Shown: piece by piece, positions 36,983 through 45,673 of the stretch
How the letters are laid out: each line of letters starts with the position of its first letter
Position numbering within the stretch: position 1 is the stretch's first letter
Source of the DNA: Gammaproteobacteria bacterium
GTDB taxonomy: Bacteria > Pseudomonadota > Gammaproteobacteria > Poriferisulfidales > Poriferisulfidaceae
NCBI GenBank assembly: GCA_026706895.1
Contig: JAPOXW010000004.1
Coordinates: forward strand, 35,253 to 99,252
DNA: 64,000 bases
Reading direction: 5' to 3'
Notes under the pieces: generated by a model
Seen by the model: only the letters and a program-made list of their open reading frames with translations
What the model was told of the DNA's origin: nothing
Database searches by the model: none
Made by a program: the position numbers and the translations under genes

Positions 36983-38710
36983 TCAGGACAGGATCATTTC
37001 GTTATGCGCCGCGCCCGGGGCAATCATCGGAAACACGTTTTCGCGCGGGTCGGTCACGAAATCAGCGAAAACCAGCCGATCCTTGAGGCTCAGGATTTCC
37101 CGCAGGGCCGGCTCCACGTCCTTCGGCTTCTCGATCTTCATGCCGGCATGCCCGTAACTCTCCGCCAGTTTCACGAAATCCGGCAGCGCATCCATGTACG
37201 ACATGGCGTAGCGGGAATCGTAAAAGAAATCTTGCCATTGGCGAACCATCCCCATATACCGGTTGTTCAGGTTGATGATCTTGATCGGCAGCCCGTACTG
37301 CCGGCAGGTCGACAGCTCCTGAATGCACATCTGGATGCTCGCCTCCCCGGTCACGCAGCACACCTGCGCATCGGGATGGGCCAGTTGCACGCCCATTGCC
37401 GCCGGCAGCCCGAACCCCATGGTGCCAAGCCCGCCGGAATTGATCCAGCGCCGCGGCTGGGTGAACTTGTACAGTTGCGCCACCCACATCTGATGCTGCC
37501 CCACATCGGAGGTCACGAAAGCATCCCCGCCCGTCTGCTTGTACAGCTGGTCCAGCACGTACTGCGGTTTGATCTCGCCGTCCATGTCCTGCTCGTACGC
37601 AAAGGAGTCCTTTTTCGCCCATTCGCCGATCTGCCCCCACCACGCCGAGATGTCGGGCATCGTGTATTTGCCGTCGCGCAATTCGTCGGTCAGCGCGCGC
37701 AGTACCTTTCGGGCATCACCCACCACCGGCACGTGCGCTCGGAAATTCTTCGAGATGGACGACGGGTCGACATCTATGTGAATCACCTTGGCGTAAGGGC
37801 AAAAGCCGTCCAGCCGCCCGGTGATGCGGTCGTCAAAACGGGCTCCAACGGCGATCAGGACATCGCTGTGGTGCATCGCCATGTTCGCTTCGTAGGAGCC
37901 GTGCATGCCCAGCATCTGGATGAACTGCGGATCGGTTCCCGGATAGGCGCCAAGACCCATCAGCGTGTTGGTGATGGGGAACCCGGTCAGCCGCGTGAAT
38001 TCGGTCAATTCCTCGTGGGCATTGCTGGAAATCACCCCGCCGCCGCTGTAGATGATCGGCCGCTCGGCCTTCGCGATCAACCTGGCTGCCCGCTTGATCT
38101 GCCCGGCATGCCCTTCGATGGTCGGCTGGTAGGAGCGCATATCCGGATCCTGCGGATAGGAAAAAACCATGCTCTGCTCCGTCACGTCCTTCGGGATGTC
38201 CACCACGACCGGTCCCGGCCGCCCGGTCCCGGCGATATGGAATGCCCGTTTGATCGCGAGCGGAAGGTCTTCCACCTTCTTCACCAGGATGTTGTGCTTC
38301 ACGCAGGGCCGCGTGATGCCGACCGTATCCACTTCCTGAAACGCGTCGTTGCCGATCAGCGCGGTGCGCACCTGTCCGGTGAACACCACCAGCGGCACCG
38401 AATCCATGTAGGCGTCGGCGATGCCGGTCACGGCATTGGTCGCGCCCGGACCGGAGGTCACCAGCACGACCCCGACTTTTCCGGTCGATTTGGCAAAACC
38501 CTCGGCCGCATGGGCCGCGCCCTGCTCATGGCGCACCAGGATGTGGTCGACTTCCTCCTGCTTATGCAATTCGTCATAGATATGCAGCACGGCGCCACCG
38601 GGGTAGCCAAACACAGTGGTGGCCCCCTCTTCGACCAGGCAGCGGGTGAAGATTTCCGCGCCGGTCAGCTCTTGAGTCTCGGGATTCGAGCTCTGCTTCA
38701 GGTTGTCCAT
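36983..38710 (-). CDS. ilvI: Acetolactate synthase large (catalytic) subunit
   Basis: 575-residue ThDP/FAD enzyme condensing pyruvate to acetolactate. The catalytic Glu is in LVRHEQGAAHAAEGFAK. The ThDP-binding motif in the C-terminal third reads GEASIQMCIQELSTCRQYGLPIKIINLNN. The usual first residue pair GD of GDGS is GE here (CCVTGEASI), with the terminal NN kept. Could equally be named ilvB. First gene of the operon. Confidence 0.95.
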   Translation of the reverse strand: MDNLKQSSNPETQELTGAEIFTRCLVEEGATTVFGYPGGAVLHIYDELHKQEEVDHILVRHEQGAAHAAEGFAKSTGKVGVVLVTSGPGATNAVTGIADAYMDSVPLVVFTGQVRTALIGNDAFQEVDTVGITRPCVKHNILVKKVEDLPLAIKRAFHIAGTGRPGPVVVDIPKDVTEQSMVFSYPQDPDMRSYQPTIEGHAGQIKRAARLIAKAERPIIYSGGGVISSNAHEELTEFTRLTGFPITNTLMGLGAYPGTDPQFIQMLGMHGSYEANMAMHHSDVLIAVGARFDDRITGRLDGFCPYAKVIHIDVDPSSISKNFRAHVPVVGDARKVLRALTDELRDGKYTMPDISAWWGQIGEWAKKDSFAYEQDMDGEIKPQYVLDQLYKQTGGDAFVTSDVGQHQMWVAQLYKFTQPRRWINSGGLGTMGFGLPAAMGVQLAHPDAQVCCVTGEASIQMCIQELSTCRQYGLPIKIINLNNRYMGMVRQWQDFFYDSRYAMSYMDALPDFVKLAESYGHAGMKIEKPKDVEPALREILSLKDRLVFADFVTDPRENVFPMIAPGAAHNEMILS

Positions 38711-38757
38711 GCGATAGGTAAAAGCCTCACGGAGAGCATGCCATGCTCGCGCGCGCT

Positions 38758-38786
38758 ATTGTGCGCCAAAAACCGTTATTTTTCAA
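38758..38786 (-). promoter_or_regulatory. Likely promoter of ilvI-ilvH-ilvC
   Basis: Minus-strand TTGAAA (38786-38781), a 17-nt spacer and CACAAT (38763-38758), giving a ~40-nt leader that contains the inverted repeat GAGCAT-GGC-ATGCTC. No leader peptide was seen. Confidence 0.55.
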
Positions 38787-38975
38787 ATTGAAATGCGAAC
38801 AAACGCGAATTTTACGACCGCGATTTGTGGCCGCAATGCCGGAACTCGGACGCCATGCAGGTTTCCGGCTTCGGCCGGGAGCGATCAGCGTGTCATGATC
38901 CCGGCACCCGGAGCTCAGGGGACACCCCCGGGAAAATGAGTCCGGACAACGGTGATTCGGCAGGGCGGCCCGCGG

Positions 38976-39605
38976 TCAGAGCAGATTCCAGCCGACCAGC
39001 GCGAGCGCCAGCGTCAGATAGGCGAGAGCGCTCCGGCGGCGGATCTTCTTGCGCGTCATGTTGCGCTTCATGGCGGGAACGACCTCTGCGCCACGAGAGA
39101 CCTGAAGGGTCGGCGGCAGGTCCAGAACGAACGAATTCGCGGAGAAAGCCAGCGCGCCCACGGCGAGCGCCGCGCCCGTGATGTCCAGGTCACCGGAAAA
39201 GTGTGCCACCAAGGCGGCGGCGGACACCACCGCATAACCGAGAATGCTGACCCAACTCGTGCCCAGGAACTGGCGGGCCGAAAGGCTGGCGATGTCGATA
39301 TTGGGAATCAGCCGGTAGGACGTCCTGTAGCCCTTGATCGCATGGCGGTAATCGTTGAATGGAAGCCTTGCGCCGAAGATCCGGGCGCCCACCCAATGCC
39401 CCCATTCGTGAACCGCGAAGGCCAGGACGAATCCGCCGGCAAAACCGACCACGACACCCGGGATCACGCCGATCAGACCGTCGTTGTTCAAGGACCACCC
39501 ATGAACCACCCAGACAAGAAAAGCCAGAACGGCAACCAGCAGGGCATCGGCCACCATCCACCCCACCAGCGTGGGGCGCGGGAACGTAAGGGTTTTACCT
39601 GCCAT
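38976..39605 (-). CDS. HExxH membrane protein (M50-like putative zinc metalloprotease)
   Basis: 209-residue polytopic membrane protein with HEWGHW (His66-Glu67...His70) inside a hydrophobic helix, the layout of M50/site-2 protease-like or DUF3267-type proteins. Hydrophobic helices are ~15-35, 45-66, 110-135 and the C-terminus. The second M50 signature (N-x2-P-x3-D) is not evident, so catalysis is uncertain. It is the last gene of the long minus-strand run with the SDR, pterin-like enzyme, RseP-like protease and efflux system. Confidence 0.65.
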   Translation of the reverse strand: MAGKTLTFPRPTLVGWMVADALLVAVLAFLVWVVHGWSLNNDGLIGVIPGVVVGFAGGFVLAFAVHEWGHWVGARIFGARLPFNDYRHAIKGYRTSYRLIPNIDIASLSARQFLGTSWVSILGYAVVSAAALVAHFSGDLDITGAALAVGALAFSANSFVLDLPPTLQVSRGAEVVPAMKRNMTRKKIRRRSALAYLTLALALVGWNLL

Positions 39606-39739
39606 CTTCGTGAACCGGCCGTCGGCCCTCCCGAGTCTGCCCGACTTGCGAGCGGCCCCCCATAGGGCCTTGATCCCCTGTGGAGGGTGATTATAGCACC
39701 GCGCAGCCGCTCGATTTTTCGCTGATCGGGGCTGTCCCG

Positions 39740-40444
39740 TCAGCCTTCAAGCTGTCCCAGGTTCGCGTGAAGGACGGTGCCGTTCACGGCCGGTTGCCGG
39801 GCGCAGAAGTAAAGAATCTCGGCAATTTCCTCCGGGTCGACCAATCGCCCCATGGCACTGCGCGACGCCAGGCCGCCCAGGACGCCTTCATCATTTCCGG
39901 CATGTTCGCGCAACATTTCCGTGTCCGTGAATCCGGGGCAAACGCAGGCCGTATGGATGCCGGAGCCCGCCAGGTCCTGGCAGGTGGCGCGCATCAACCC
40001 CGCGAGGGCGTGCTTGGACACGACATAGGAACAGGAGTTCGCCGCCGCCCTCTCCGCCAGCGTCGACCCCACGTAGAGGATGGCCGAGCCCTTGTCCATC
40101 AGCGGCACCAGCAGCCGGCTCAGCTGGGCCGGGGCGATGAGATTGACCTGCAACACCCGCTCCAGGGTCTCGGCGGTGACGTTCAGAGCCGTGTCCTTGT
40201 GCAGCAAACCCGCGTTGTGCACCACGACGAGGCGGCAACGGACCGGGATGTGCTCGCGGATCCGGTCCTCGACCTGCCGGCACCATCCGGGTTCGCTCAG
40301 GTCGGCCGGCACGTGCATCGCCTCCTCCACCGGGATGCGTGTGCGCGAAAGGTTGATGACCCGGTAGCCGTGCCGGATGAACAGCCTGGCCGTGGCCAGG
40401 CCGATCCCCCGGCTGCCGCCCGTGATGATCAGCGTCTTGTCCAC
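39740..40444 (-). CDS. Short-chain dehydrogenase/reductase
   Basis: 234-residue classical SDR from the GTG at 40444 (VDKTLIITGGSRGIG). The cofactor motif is TGGSRGIG, the structural motif NAG is present, and the active site is Ser in YVGSTLAER with SYVVSKHAL (YxxxK). The track ORF has 123 extra residues reading antisense-like through the neighbouring gene. It follows the pyruvoyl-tetrahydropterin-synthase-like gene by 26 nt. A sepiapterin-reductase-like role in pterin reduction is one possibility, suggested only by that neighbour. Confidence 0.88.
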   Translation of the reverse strand: MDKTLIITGGSRGIGLATARLFIRHGYRVINLSRTRIPVEEAMHVPADLSEPGWCRQVEDRIREHIPVRCRLVVVHNAGLLHKDTALNVTAETLERVLQVNLIAPAQLSRLLVPLMDKGSAILYVGSTLAERAAANSCSYVVSKHALAGLMRATCQDLAGSGIHTACVCPGFTDTEMLREHAGNDEGVLGGLASRSAMGRLVDPEEIAEILYFCARQPAVNGTVLHANLGQLEG

Positions 40445-40470
40445 TCCGGCTGCCCGGCCCGCCCGGGAAT

Positions 40471-40974
40471 TCAGCGCGCGTCCGCGCTCCAGCAGGCCAC
40501 CCCGTACTGACCCGGCGCGGAGGAGACCTTCAGCACCACGCTCTCCACCCGGTCCGGCCCGAAGAAGGCCCGGTCCTCGAGCAGCCGGGAAAGCAGGTAG
40601 CGCGAATACTCCTCCACGGTGGTATTGCGCACGGGCAGAAGTTTCGTGTCCGGTTTTGCAAAGCGCAGCGTCTCGCCGTTGAATTCGGCGAGGTAGTGTT
40701 CCTCGTGTTCGGTGATGCGCAAGAACGGGGACTGCGCGGGCAGCAACGTATACTCGTCCAGTTCCTTGCACAGGCTCTGCACCCTGGATTTCAACTCCCG
40801 GTAGTCGAAGCACATCCCGTTCTCGTCGACCGCCGCGGTGACCGAAACGCCCACGCTGAAGTTGTGCCCGTGCAGGCGCTCCCGCTCGGTGGCGGAGAAG
40901 ATCGTGAAATGCGCCGCGGAAAACTTCAGGTACTTCTTGTCGATTTCAATCGTGGCGTTTGAATGCACGGGCAT
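40471..40974 (-). CDS. 6-pyruvoyl-tetrahydropterin synthase/QueD-like protein without the catalytic Cys
   Basis: 167-residue T-fold protein from the ATG of MPVHSNATIEIDKKYLKFSA. The zinc ligands are kept: His22 in FSAAHF and His35/His37 in LHGHNF. In QueD and classic PTPS a Cys lies four residues before HGH (CxxxHGH). Here that stretch is TERERLHGH with no Cys. PTPS-III enzymes replace that Cys with Glu; Glu30 and Glu32 flank the position, so a PTPS-III-like or new specificity is possible. No queC, queE or folate genes adjoin it. Confidence 0.82.
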   Translation of the reverse strand: MPVHSNATIEIDKKYLKFSAAHFTIFSATERERLHGHNFSVGVSVTAAVDENGMCFDYRELKSRVQSLCKELDEYTLLPAQSPFLRITEHEEHYLAEFNGETLRFAKPDTKLLPVRNTTVEEYSRYLLSRLLEDRAFFGPDRVESVVLKVSSAPGQYGVACWSADAR

Positions 40975-40997
40975 GCTCGGGCTTGCCGGCACCGGCG

Positions 40998-42074
40998 TCA
41001 GGCAAGAGCCCGCGCGATTTCGTAGCCGATGCACAGGACCAGGGGGCCGAACCCAAGGACGACACCGGCGTAGCGTACATTTCTTTCGACCCGCGGTGTC
41101 GGGCGCTTCCGCGTCACCAGTTCGCCGGTGGCCAGCATCACGCCAACACCATCCACCACCGGGCCGGGCAACAGGTTGATGATGCCCATCGCGATGGAGA
41201 AGAGTGCGAACAGCCTGGCGTAGTCGACCCAGTCGAGAGAGGTGCTGTCCTCGCCGATGAGCAGCAGTTCGAGGGGGCCCATGAAGTTCAGGATGCTCAT
41301 TTCCCGAAAGATCATCTTGAATCCGGCCGCCGCCGTGGTGATGCCCAGCACGAAGGTCTCTTCGATGGCGCCCCCCACCCGGCCGATCACCGATTCCTCC
41401 AGCGCGAGCGGCTCGGACGACCCGTGGGAGATCCCGATATCCTCGAAGACATTCATGAAGCGCCGGTCGGACTGCCAGTCGCCGATCGCCACCGCGAACT
41501 CGTGGCGTTCCCCGTCTCGCGACACGCTGAGTGCGACCTCGCCCGTGTCGCCGATGCGGTCGAACAACTGGATCCCGATGTCCTGCCAGGTCGTGACTTC
41601 GGCGCCGTCGACACCGACGATCCGGTCGCCATCGCGCAATCCCGCCGCGTACGCCTTGCCGGCCGTTTCCGCCCCGGGCACCTCGATGACCGGAACGGTT
41701 CCCTGCATTCCGCCCAGTTGCAGAACCAGGATGATGACGAAGGCGGTGAGGAAGTTGGCGCTGGATCCCGCCAGCGTGATGGCGAGCTTGGATGCGGGCG
41801 GCGCTTCACGGAACGACCGCGCGGCATTGTCTTCGGTGATCGGGCTCCCCCAGCCGTCCAGGAGTTGCGCGAATCCGCCGAGCGGCAGTGCCTTTACATT
41901 GAAGACGGTGCCTTGGCGGTCGGTTAGGCGCAGCAAGGTGGGGCCCACGCCGAAGTCGTAGAACTCGACCTCCACGCCGGCCAGCTTGGCGGCGATGCAA
42001 TGCCCCAGTTCATGGATCATCACCTGGAGCGACAGGGTGGCAACGATGGCGGCCACGAAAAACATCAGATCCAT
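40998..42074 (-). CDS. Site-2-protease-like M50 zinc metalloprotease with PDZ domain
   Basis: 358-residue inner-membrane protein. HELGH at residues 21-25 in the first helix and NLLPGPVVDG at 300-309 near the end are the two M50 zinc motifs (usual NLLPIPxLDG). A single PDZ-like domain lies around 125-200 (GKAYAAGLRDGDRIVGVDG). It resembles RseP, but is shorter, with one PDZ and GP in place of IP. It lies away from the usual dxr-bamA setting of rseP, and 80 nt after an RND pump gene, so it is probably a paralogue with another substrate. Confidence 0.85.
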   Translation of the reverse strand: MDLMFFVAAIVATLSLQVMIHELGHCIAAKLAGVEVEFYDFGVGPTLLRLTDRQGTVFNVKALPLGGFAQLLDGWGSPITEDNAARSFREAPPASKLAITLAGSSANFLTAFVIILVLQLGGMQGTVPVIEVPGAETAGKAYAAGLRDGDRIVGVDGAEVTTWQDIGIQLFDRIGDTGEVALSVSRDGERHEFAVAIGDWQSDRRFMNVFEDIGISHGSSEPLALEESVIGRVGGAIEETFVLGITTAAAGFKMIFREMSILNFMGPLELLLIGEDSTSLDWVDYARLFALFSIAMGIINLLPGPVVDGVGVMLATGELVTRKRPTPRVERNVRYAGVVLGFGPLVLCIGYEIARALA

Positions 42075-42153
42075 GGTTTTTTCCTAGTCCGCGTGTGTCC
42101 GTGCGGGGATTATAAACGAGTGGCGCGTCACGATGCCGCGGAAACCAAGGGGG

Positions 42154-45100
42154 TCAGCCGGGCTGCGGGGCGCCGATTGCCGTGCTGTCGCGCCTGGAAT
42201 TCACGCGCAGGGAGACCGCCAGCAGGGCCGGCACGAGAAGCATCAGCACGGCCGTGGCGAGAAGAATGCCGAAGCCCAGCGAGGCCGCGAAGGGGACCAG
42301 GAACTGGCCGTGGACGGACCGCTCGAAGATGAGCGGGGTGAAACCGAGGAAGGTCGTGATCGAGGTCAGCATGATGGGCCGGAACCGCCCCTTCGCGCCT
42401 TCGACGATCGCTTCCCGCGCGGGGGCGCCCTCGTGCATCTTCTGGCCGATGAAATCGAGCATCACCAGCGAGTCGTTCACCACCACCCCGCTCAGGCCGA
42501 CGAATCCCATCACCGAGACGAAGCTGAACGTGACGCCCAGGACCAGGTGTCCCAGGATCGCGCCGATCAGCCCGAAGGGGATGACGGCCATGATGATCAG
42601 GGGCTTGGAATAGGATCGAAGCGAGATCGCCAGCAGCGCGAAGATCGCGAACATCGCGAGCACGAAGCTGCGGATCAGCGAGTCGAAGGCGTCGAACTGC
42701 TGCTGGGCCTCGCCGCCGAACGTGTAGGACAGGTCCGGGTCTTCGGCAGCCAGTTCCGCGAGGGTCGTGGCCGCCAGCGTGGCGTTCGCCTCGGCGCCGG
42801 AAATCACGGCCGGGTCGACGTCGCCGGTGATCGTGACGATGCGCTGGCCGTCCGTCCGGCGGATGGACGGCGACGAAGTCCCCAGCCTCAGCCTCGCCAC
42901 ATGGCCGAGCGGCACGTCCGCCCCGCCCGGCGTGCGGATGACGTATTGCTCGATGTCCGTGATGGCGTCGCGCTCGTCGCCGGGCGGGCGCACGTACACC
43001 CGCACCTCGTCCCGGCCCCGCTGCATGCGCAGGGCCTCCTCGCCGAAGAACGCCGCCCGGACCTGCCGCGCCAGGTCTTCCACCCGGATTCCCAGGGTGT
43101 GCGCCTCCGGCCGCAGTTCGAGCTGCATCTCCCGGACCCCGGTCGCGTGGTCCGAGCGGACGTCGAAGACGCCCTGCAGGCTCCTCAGGCTGGACACCAC
43201 CGATTCGGCGGCCGGCCCGAGGCGCCCGGCGTCGGGGTGCGACAGCACGGCTTCGACCGGGGCGCCCAGCGCGATCACCTCGCCGGCGAAGCTGATGCCC
43301 CGGACGTAGGGCAGGAAGCCCACCTCTTCGCGCCAGGCCGAAAGGATCTCGCCCGTGCCGACCCGCCGCTGCTCGGCCCCCAGCAGCTTGAACTCGACCA
43401 CCGCGATGTTGGATTCCGGGTTCAGGCTCGGCAGGGGAATCAGCCCGCCGCCCTCCCCCCGCGCGCGCTGGCCGACGGTCAGGGTCACCCCGGACAACAA
43501 CGGCGGCCCGCCGTCCGCCGGGTCGCCCGAGAGCCGCTCGATCACGCGGCGCCCGGCCGCCTCGATCTCCAGGGCCACCGCGTGGGTTCGCTCCGGCGGA
43601 GTCCCCTCCGGCATCTCGATGCTGACCGTGACGAAGTCGCCTTCCACCTGATCGGCGAAGGTCGTCCCGACGATGCCGGACGGGATCAGCGACACGCTGA
43701 GCACGAGCAGCCCGACGGTGCCGGCGACCACGATTCCGGGCTGCGCCGTCGCGAAGCGCAGCCACCGGTCCAGGGGCCCCGCCAGGAACCCCTGCAGCCA
43801 TTCGTCCACCCGGCTCTGGCTGCGCCTCAGGAACCGGCCGACCGCGGCGGTGGGCTGCCAGCCGGGCCCGGGCAGGTGGGACAGGTGATTGGGCAGGACC
43901 GCCAGCGATTCCACCAGCGAGATCAGCAGCATGGAGATCAGGACGACGGCCGTCGGCAGGATGATCTCGCCGATGCCGCCCGGCAGGAACAGCAGCGGCG
44001 AGAACGCGGCGACCGAGGTCAGCACCGCGAAGATCAGCGGCTTCCGGATGCGCCGGGCGCCGCGCACGGCCGCGACGAACCCGCTGCGCCCCTGCATGCG
44101 TTCGTGGTGGATGTGTTCGGAAACGACGATGGCGTCGTCCACCACGATGCCGATCGCCAGCACGAAGGCGAGCAGCGCGTCGGCGTGCAGCGGAAGGTCG
44201 AGCGCCAGCACGACCGCCAGCGTCCCGACCCCGGAGACCACGAGGCCGACCGCCACCCACAGGGCCAGCCGGATCTCCAGGAAGAGCGCCAGGAAGAGAA
44301 AGACCAGGGTCAGGCCCAGCGCGCCGTTCTTGAGCAGGATGGCGAGGCGCTCGTCGAACAGCTGCGATTCGTCGTTCCAGACCGTGATGCCCACGCCGTC
44401 CGGAAGCGAGGGGATCAGCTCGGTCTCGAGGAAGGTCCGCGCGGCCTCGGCCACTTCGGCCACCTGCTCGCGGTTCGCCCGGTAGACTTCGATGAACACG
44501 GCGGGCTTGTTCTGGTGCCGGACGAGGAGGTCCGTGTCCTCGAAACCGTCCCGCACTTCGGCGATATCGCCCAGCCGCAGCAGCGTGCCGTCGTCGCCGG
44601 CCCGGACCACCACCTCCTCGAAGTCCCGCTGCACGTATCGCTGCCCCAGGGTGCGCACGCGCACCTTGGACTCCAGGGTGTCGATGCTGCCGGCCGAAAG
44701 ATCAAGGGAATCGCGCCGTACGGCATCGGCGATGTCGCGCAGCGTCAGGCCCAGGGCGCGCAGGCGGTGGGACGGCACCTCGATGGAGATCTCGTAGTCG
44801 CGCATCCCTCCGGTGTCGACATCGGTCACGCCGGGCAGCGCGGCGAGCCGGTCCTCGACCTGGTAGGCCAGCTCCTTCAGCGACCGCTCGGGGATGTCGC
44901 CGTACAGGATGAGCCGCAGGACGCTGCGGCGGTTGGTCATCTCCCGGAACGTGGGGCGCTCGGCAGACTCCGGGAAAGACTGGATCTGGCCGACCGCGGC
45001 GGTAATCTCGTAGAGCGCCTGGCCGACATCGGTGCCGGACTCGAGTTCGACGCGCACGGAGGCGATGCCGGGGGCCGCGACCGACTTGACCTTCTTGACC

Positions 45101-45360
45101 TTCTCGAGCGCGCTGACGCGCTCCTCGATCTTGACCACGATCGACTCTTCCACCTCCTCCGGCGACGCGCCCGGATAGGCGACCGAGACCTCGATATGGT
45201 TGAACGGCAGTGTCGGCCATGCCTGCATGACGATCCCGCCGAGGGACAGCAGCCCGGCCGCGACGACCGCCCACATCAGCAGGTTGGCGGCGACCCCGTT
45301 GCGCACCATGTAGGCGATGGGCCCGGGCGGTTCCCCCTCGTATCTGCCGTTCGAATTCAT
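42154..45360 (-). CDS. RND-family efflux transporter, inner-membrane subunit
   Basis: 1068-residue proton-driven pump of the AcrB/HAE1 superfamily with 12 expected membrane helices. Family features are NGVAANLLMWAVVAAGLLSLGG, VAYPGASPEEVEESIV, and in TM4 VLAIGIVVDDAIVVSEHI with the Asp pair for proton transfer. VGLSGVVVNDSLVMLDFI lies in the repeat. Sequence is closer to the metal/multidrug 'CusA/MdtB-like hydrophobe' mix than to AcrB itself; the substrate is unknown. It is encoded after the fusion protein and outer-membrane factor on the same strand. Confidence 0.95.
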   Translation of the reverse strand: MNSNGRYEGEPPGPIAYMVRNGVAANLLMWAVVAAGLLSLGGIVMQAWPTLPFNHIEVSVAYPGASPEEVEESIVVKIEERVSALEKVKKVKSVAAPGIASVRVELESGTDVGQALYEITAAVGQIQSFPESAERPTFREMTNRRSVLRLILYGDIPERSLKELAYQVEDRLAALPGVTDVDTGGMRDYEISIEVPSHRLRALGLTLRDIADAVRRDSLDLSAGSIDTLESKVRVRTLGQRYVQRDFEEVVVRAGDDGTLLRLGDIAEVRDGFEDTDLLVRHQNKPAVFIEVYRANREQVAEVAEAARTFLETELIPSLPDGVGITVWNDESQLFDERLAILLKNGALGLTLVFLFLALFLEIRLALWVAVGLVVSGVGTLAVVLALDLPLHADALLAFVLAIGIVVDDAIVVSEHIHHERMQGRSGFVAAVRGARRIRKPLIFAVLTSVAAFSPLLFLPGGIGEIILPTAVVLISMLLISLVESLAVLPNHLSHLPGPGWQPTAAVGRFLRRSQSRVDEWLQGFLAGPLDRWLRFATAQPGIVVAGTVGLLVLSVSLIPSGIVGTTFADQVEGDFVTVSIEMPEGTPPERTHAVALEIEAAGRRVIERLSGDPADGGPPLLSGVTLTVGQRARGEGGGLIPLPSLNPESNIAVVEFKLLGAEQRRVGTGEILSAWREEVGFLPYVRGISFAGEVIALGAPVEAVLSHPDAGRLGPAAESVVSSLRSLQGVFDVRSDHATGVREMQLELRPEAHTLGIRVEDLARQVRAAFFGEEALRMQRGRDEVRVYVRPPGDERDAITDIEQYVIRTPGGADVPLGHVARLRLGTSSPSIRRTDGQRIVTITGDVDPAVISGAEANATLAATTLAELAAEDPDLSYTFGGEAQQQFDAFDSLIRSFVLAMFAIFALLAISLRSYSKPLIIMAVIPFGLIGAILGHLVLGVTFSFVSVMGFVGLSGVVVNDSLVMLDFIGQKMHEGAPAREAIVEGAKGRFRPIMLTSITTFLGFTPLIFERSVHGQFLVPFAASLGFGILLATAVLMLLVPALLAVSLRVNSRRDSTAIGAPQPG

Positions 45361-45497
45361 CGCTTCGAGAACACCCGGCTCCTCGCGGTCGAACCTCGGG
45401 CCGACAGCGTCTCGCGCGCGCCGGCGGGGAGGGGAAATCCGTAATGCCTGTTCACAGCTCGCGCACGTGCCGCCTCGATGGTGACCGAGTCATGCAT
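45357..45497 (-). CDS. Possible 46-codon ORF overlapping the RND pump start
   Basis: The 313-nt gap between the fusion-protein stop and the pump start contains MHDSVTIEAARARAVNRHYG... (46 aa), whose stop overlaps the pump ATG as ATGA. This could be a coupling ORF. There is no clear ribosome site and the peptide is low in features. Nothing else was recognised in the gap. Confidence 0.25.
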   Translation of the reverse strand: MHDSVTIEAARARAVNRHYGFPLPAGARETLSARGSTARSRVFSKR

Positions 45498-45673
45498 GGG
45501 GACATTGTACCCAGTCTCCGGCGCAAGCCGGTCTCGTTTCCCGCCGGAGCCGGGAGGCACCGGAGAAACATCCGGTCAGGCCTGGGCCCCGCCTCCGCGG
45601 CCCGTCACGGATGGGCCCGGAAACCGGTTTTCCGACCGCCTGCAGGCCCTTTGCCACGGACTGCTGCTTCGGC

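Noticed and set aside
40998-42074. Calling the M50 protein RseP itself
   Set aside because: One PDZ domain, altered NLLPGPVVDG motif, shorter length and a context unlike rseP; kept as an RseP-like paralogue.
42128-44260. 710-codon minus-strand ORF
   Set aside because: Alternate frame within the RND pump gene; Gly/Arg/Ala-rich shadow.
42133-45444. 1103-codon plus-strand ORF
   Set aside because: Antisense to the RND pump; low-complexity Arg/Gln/Asp/Gly composition, no domain.
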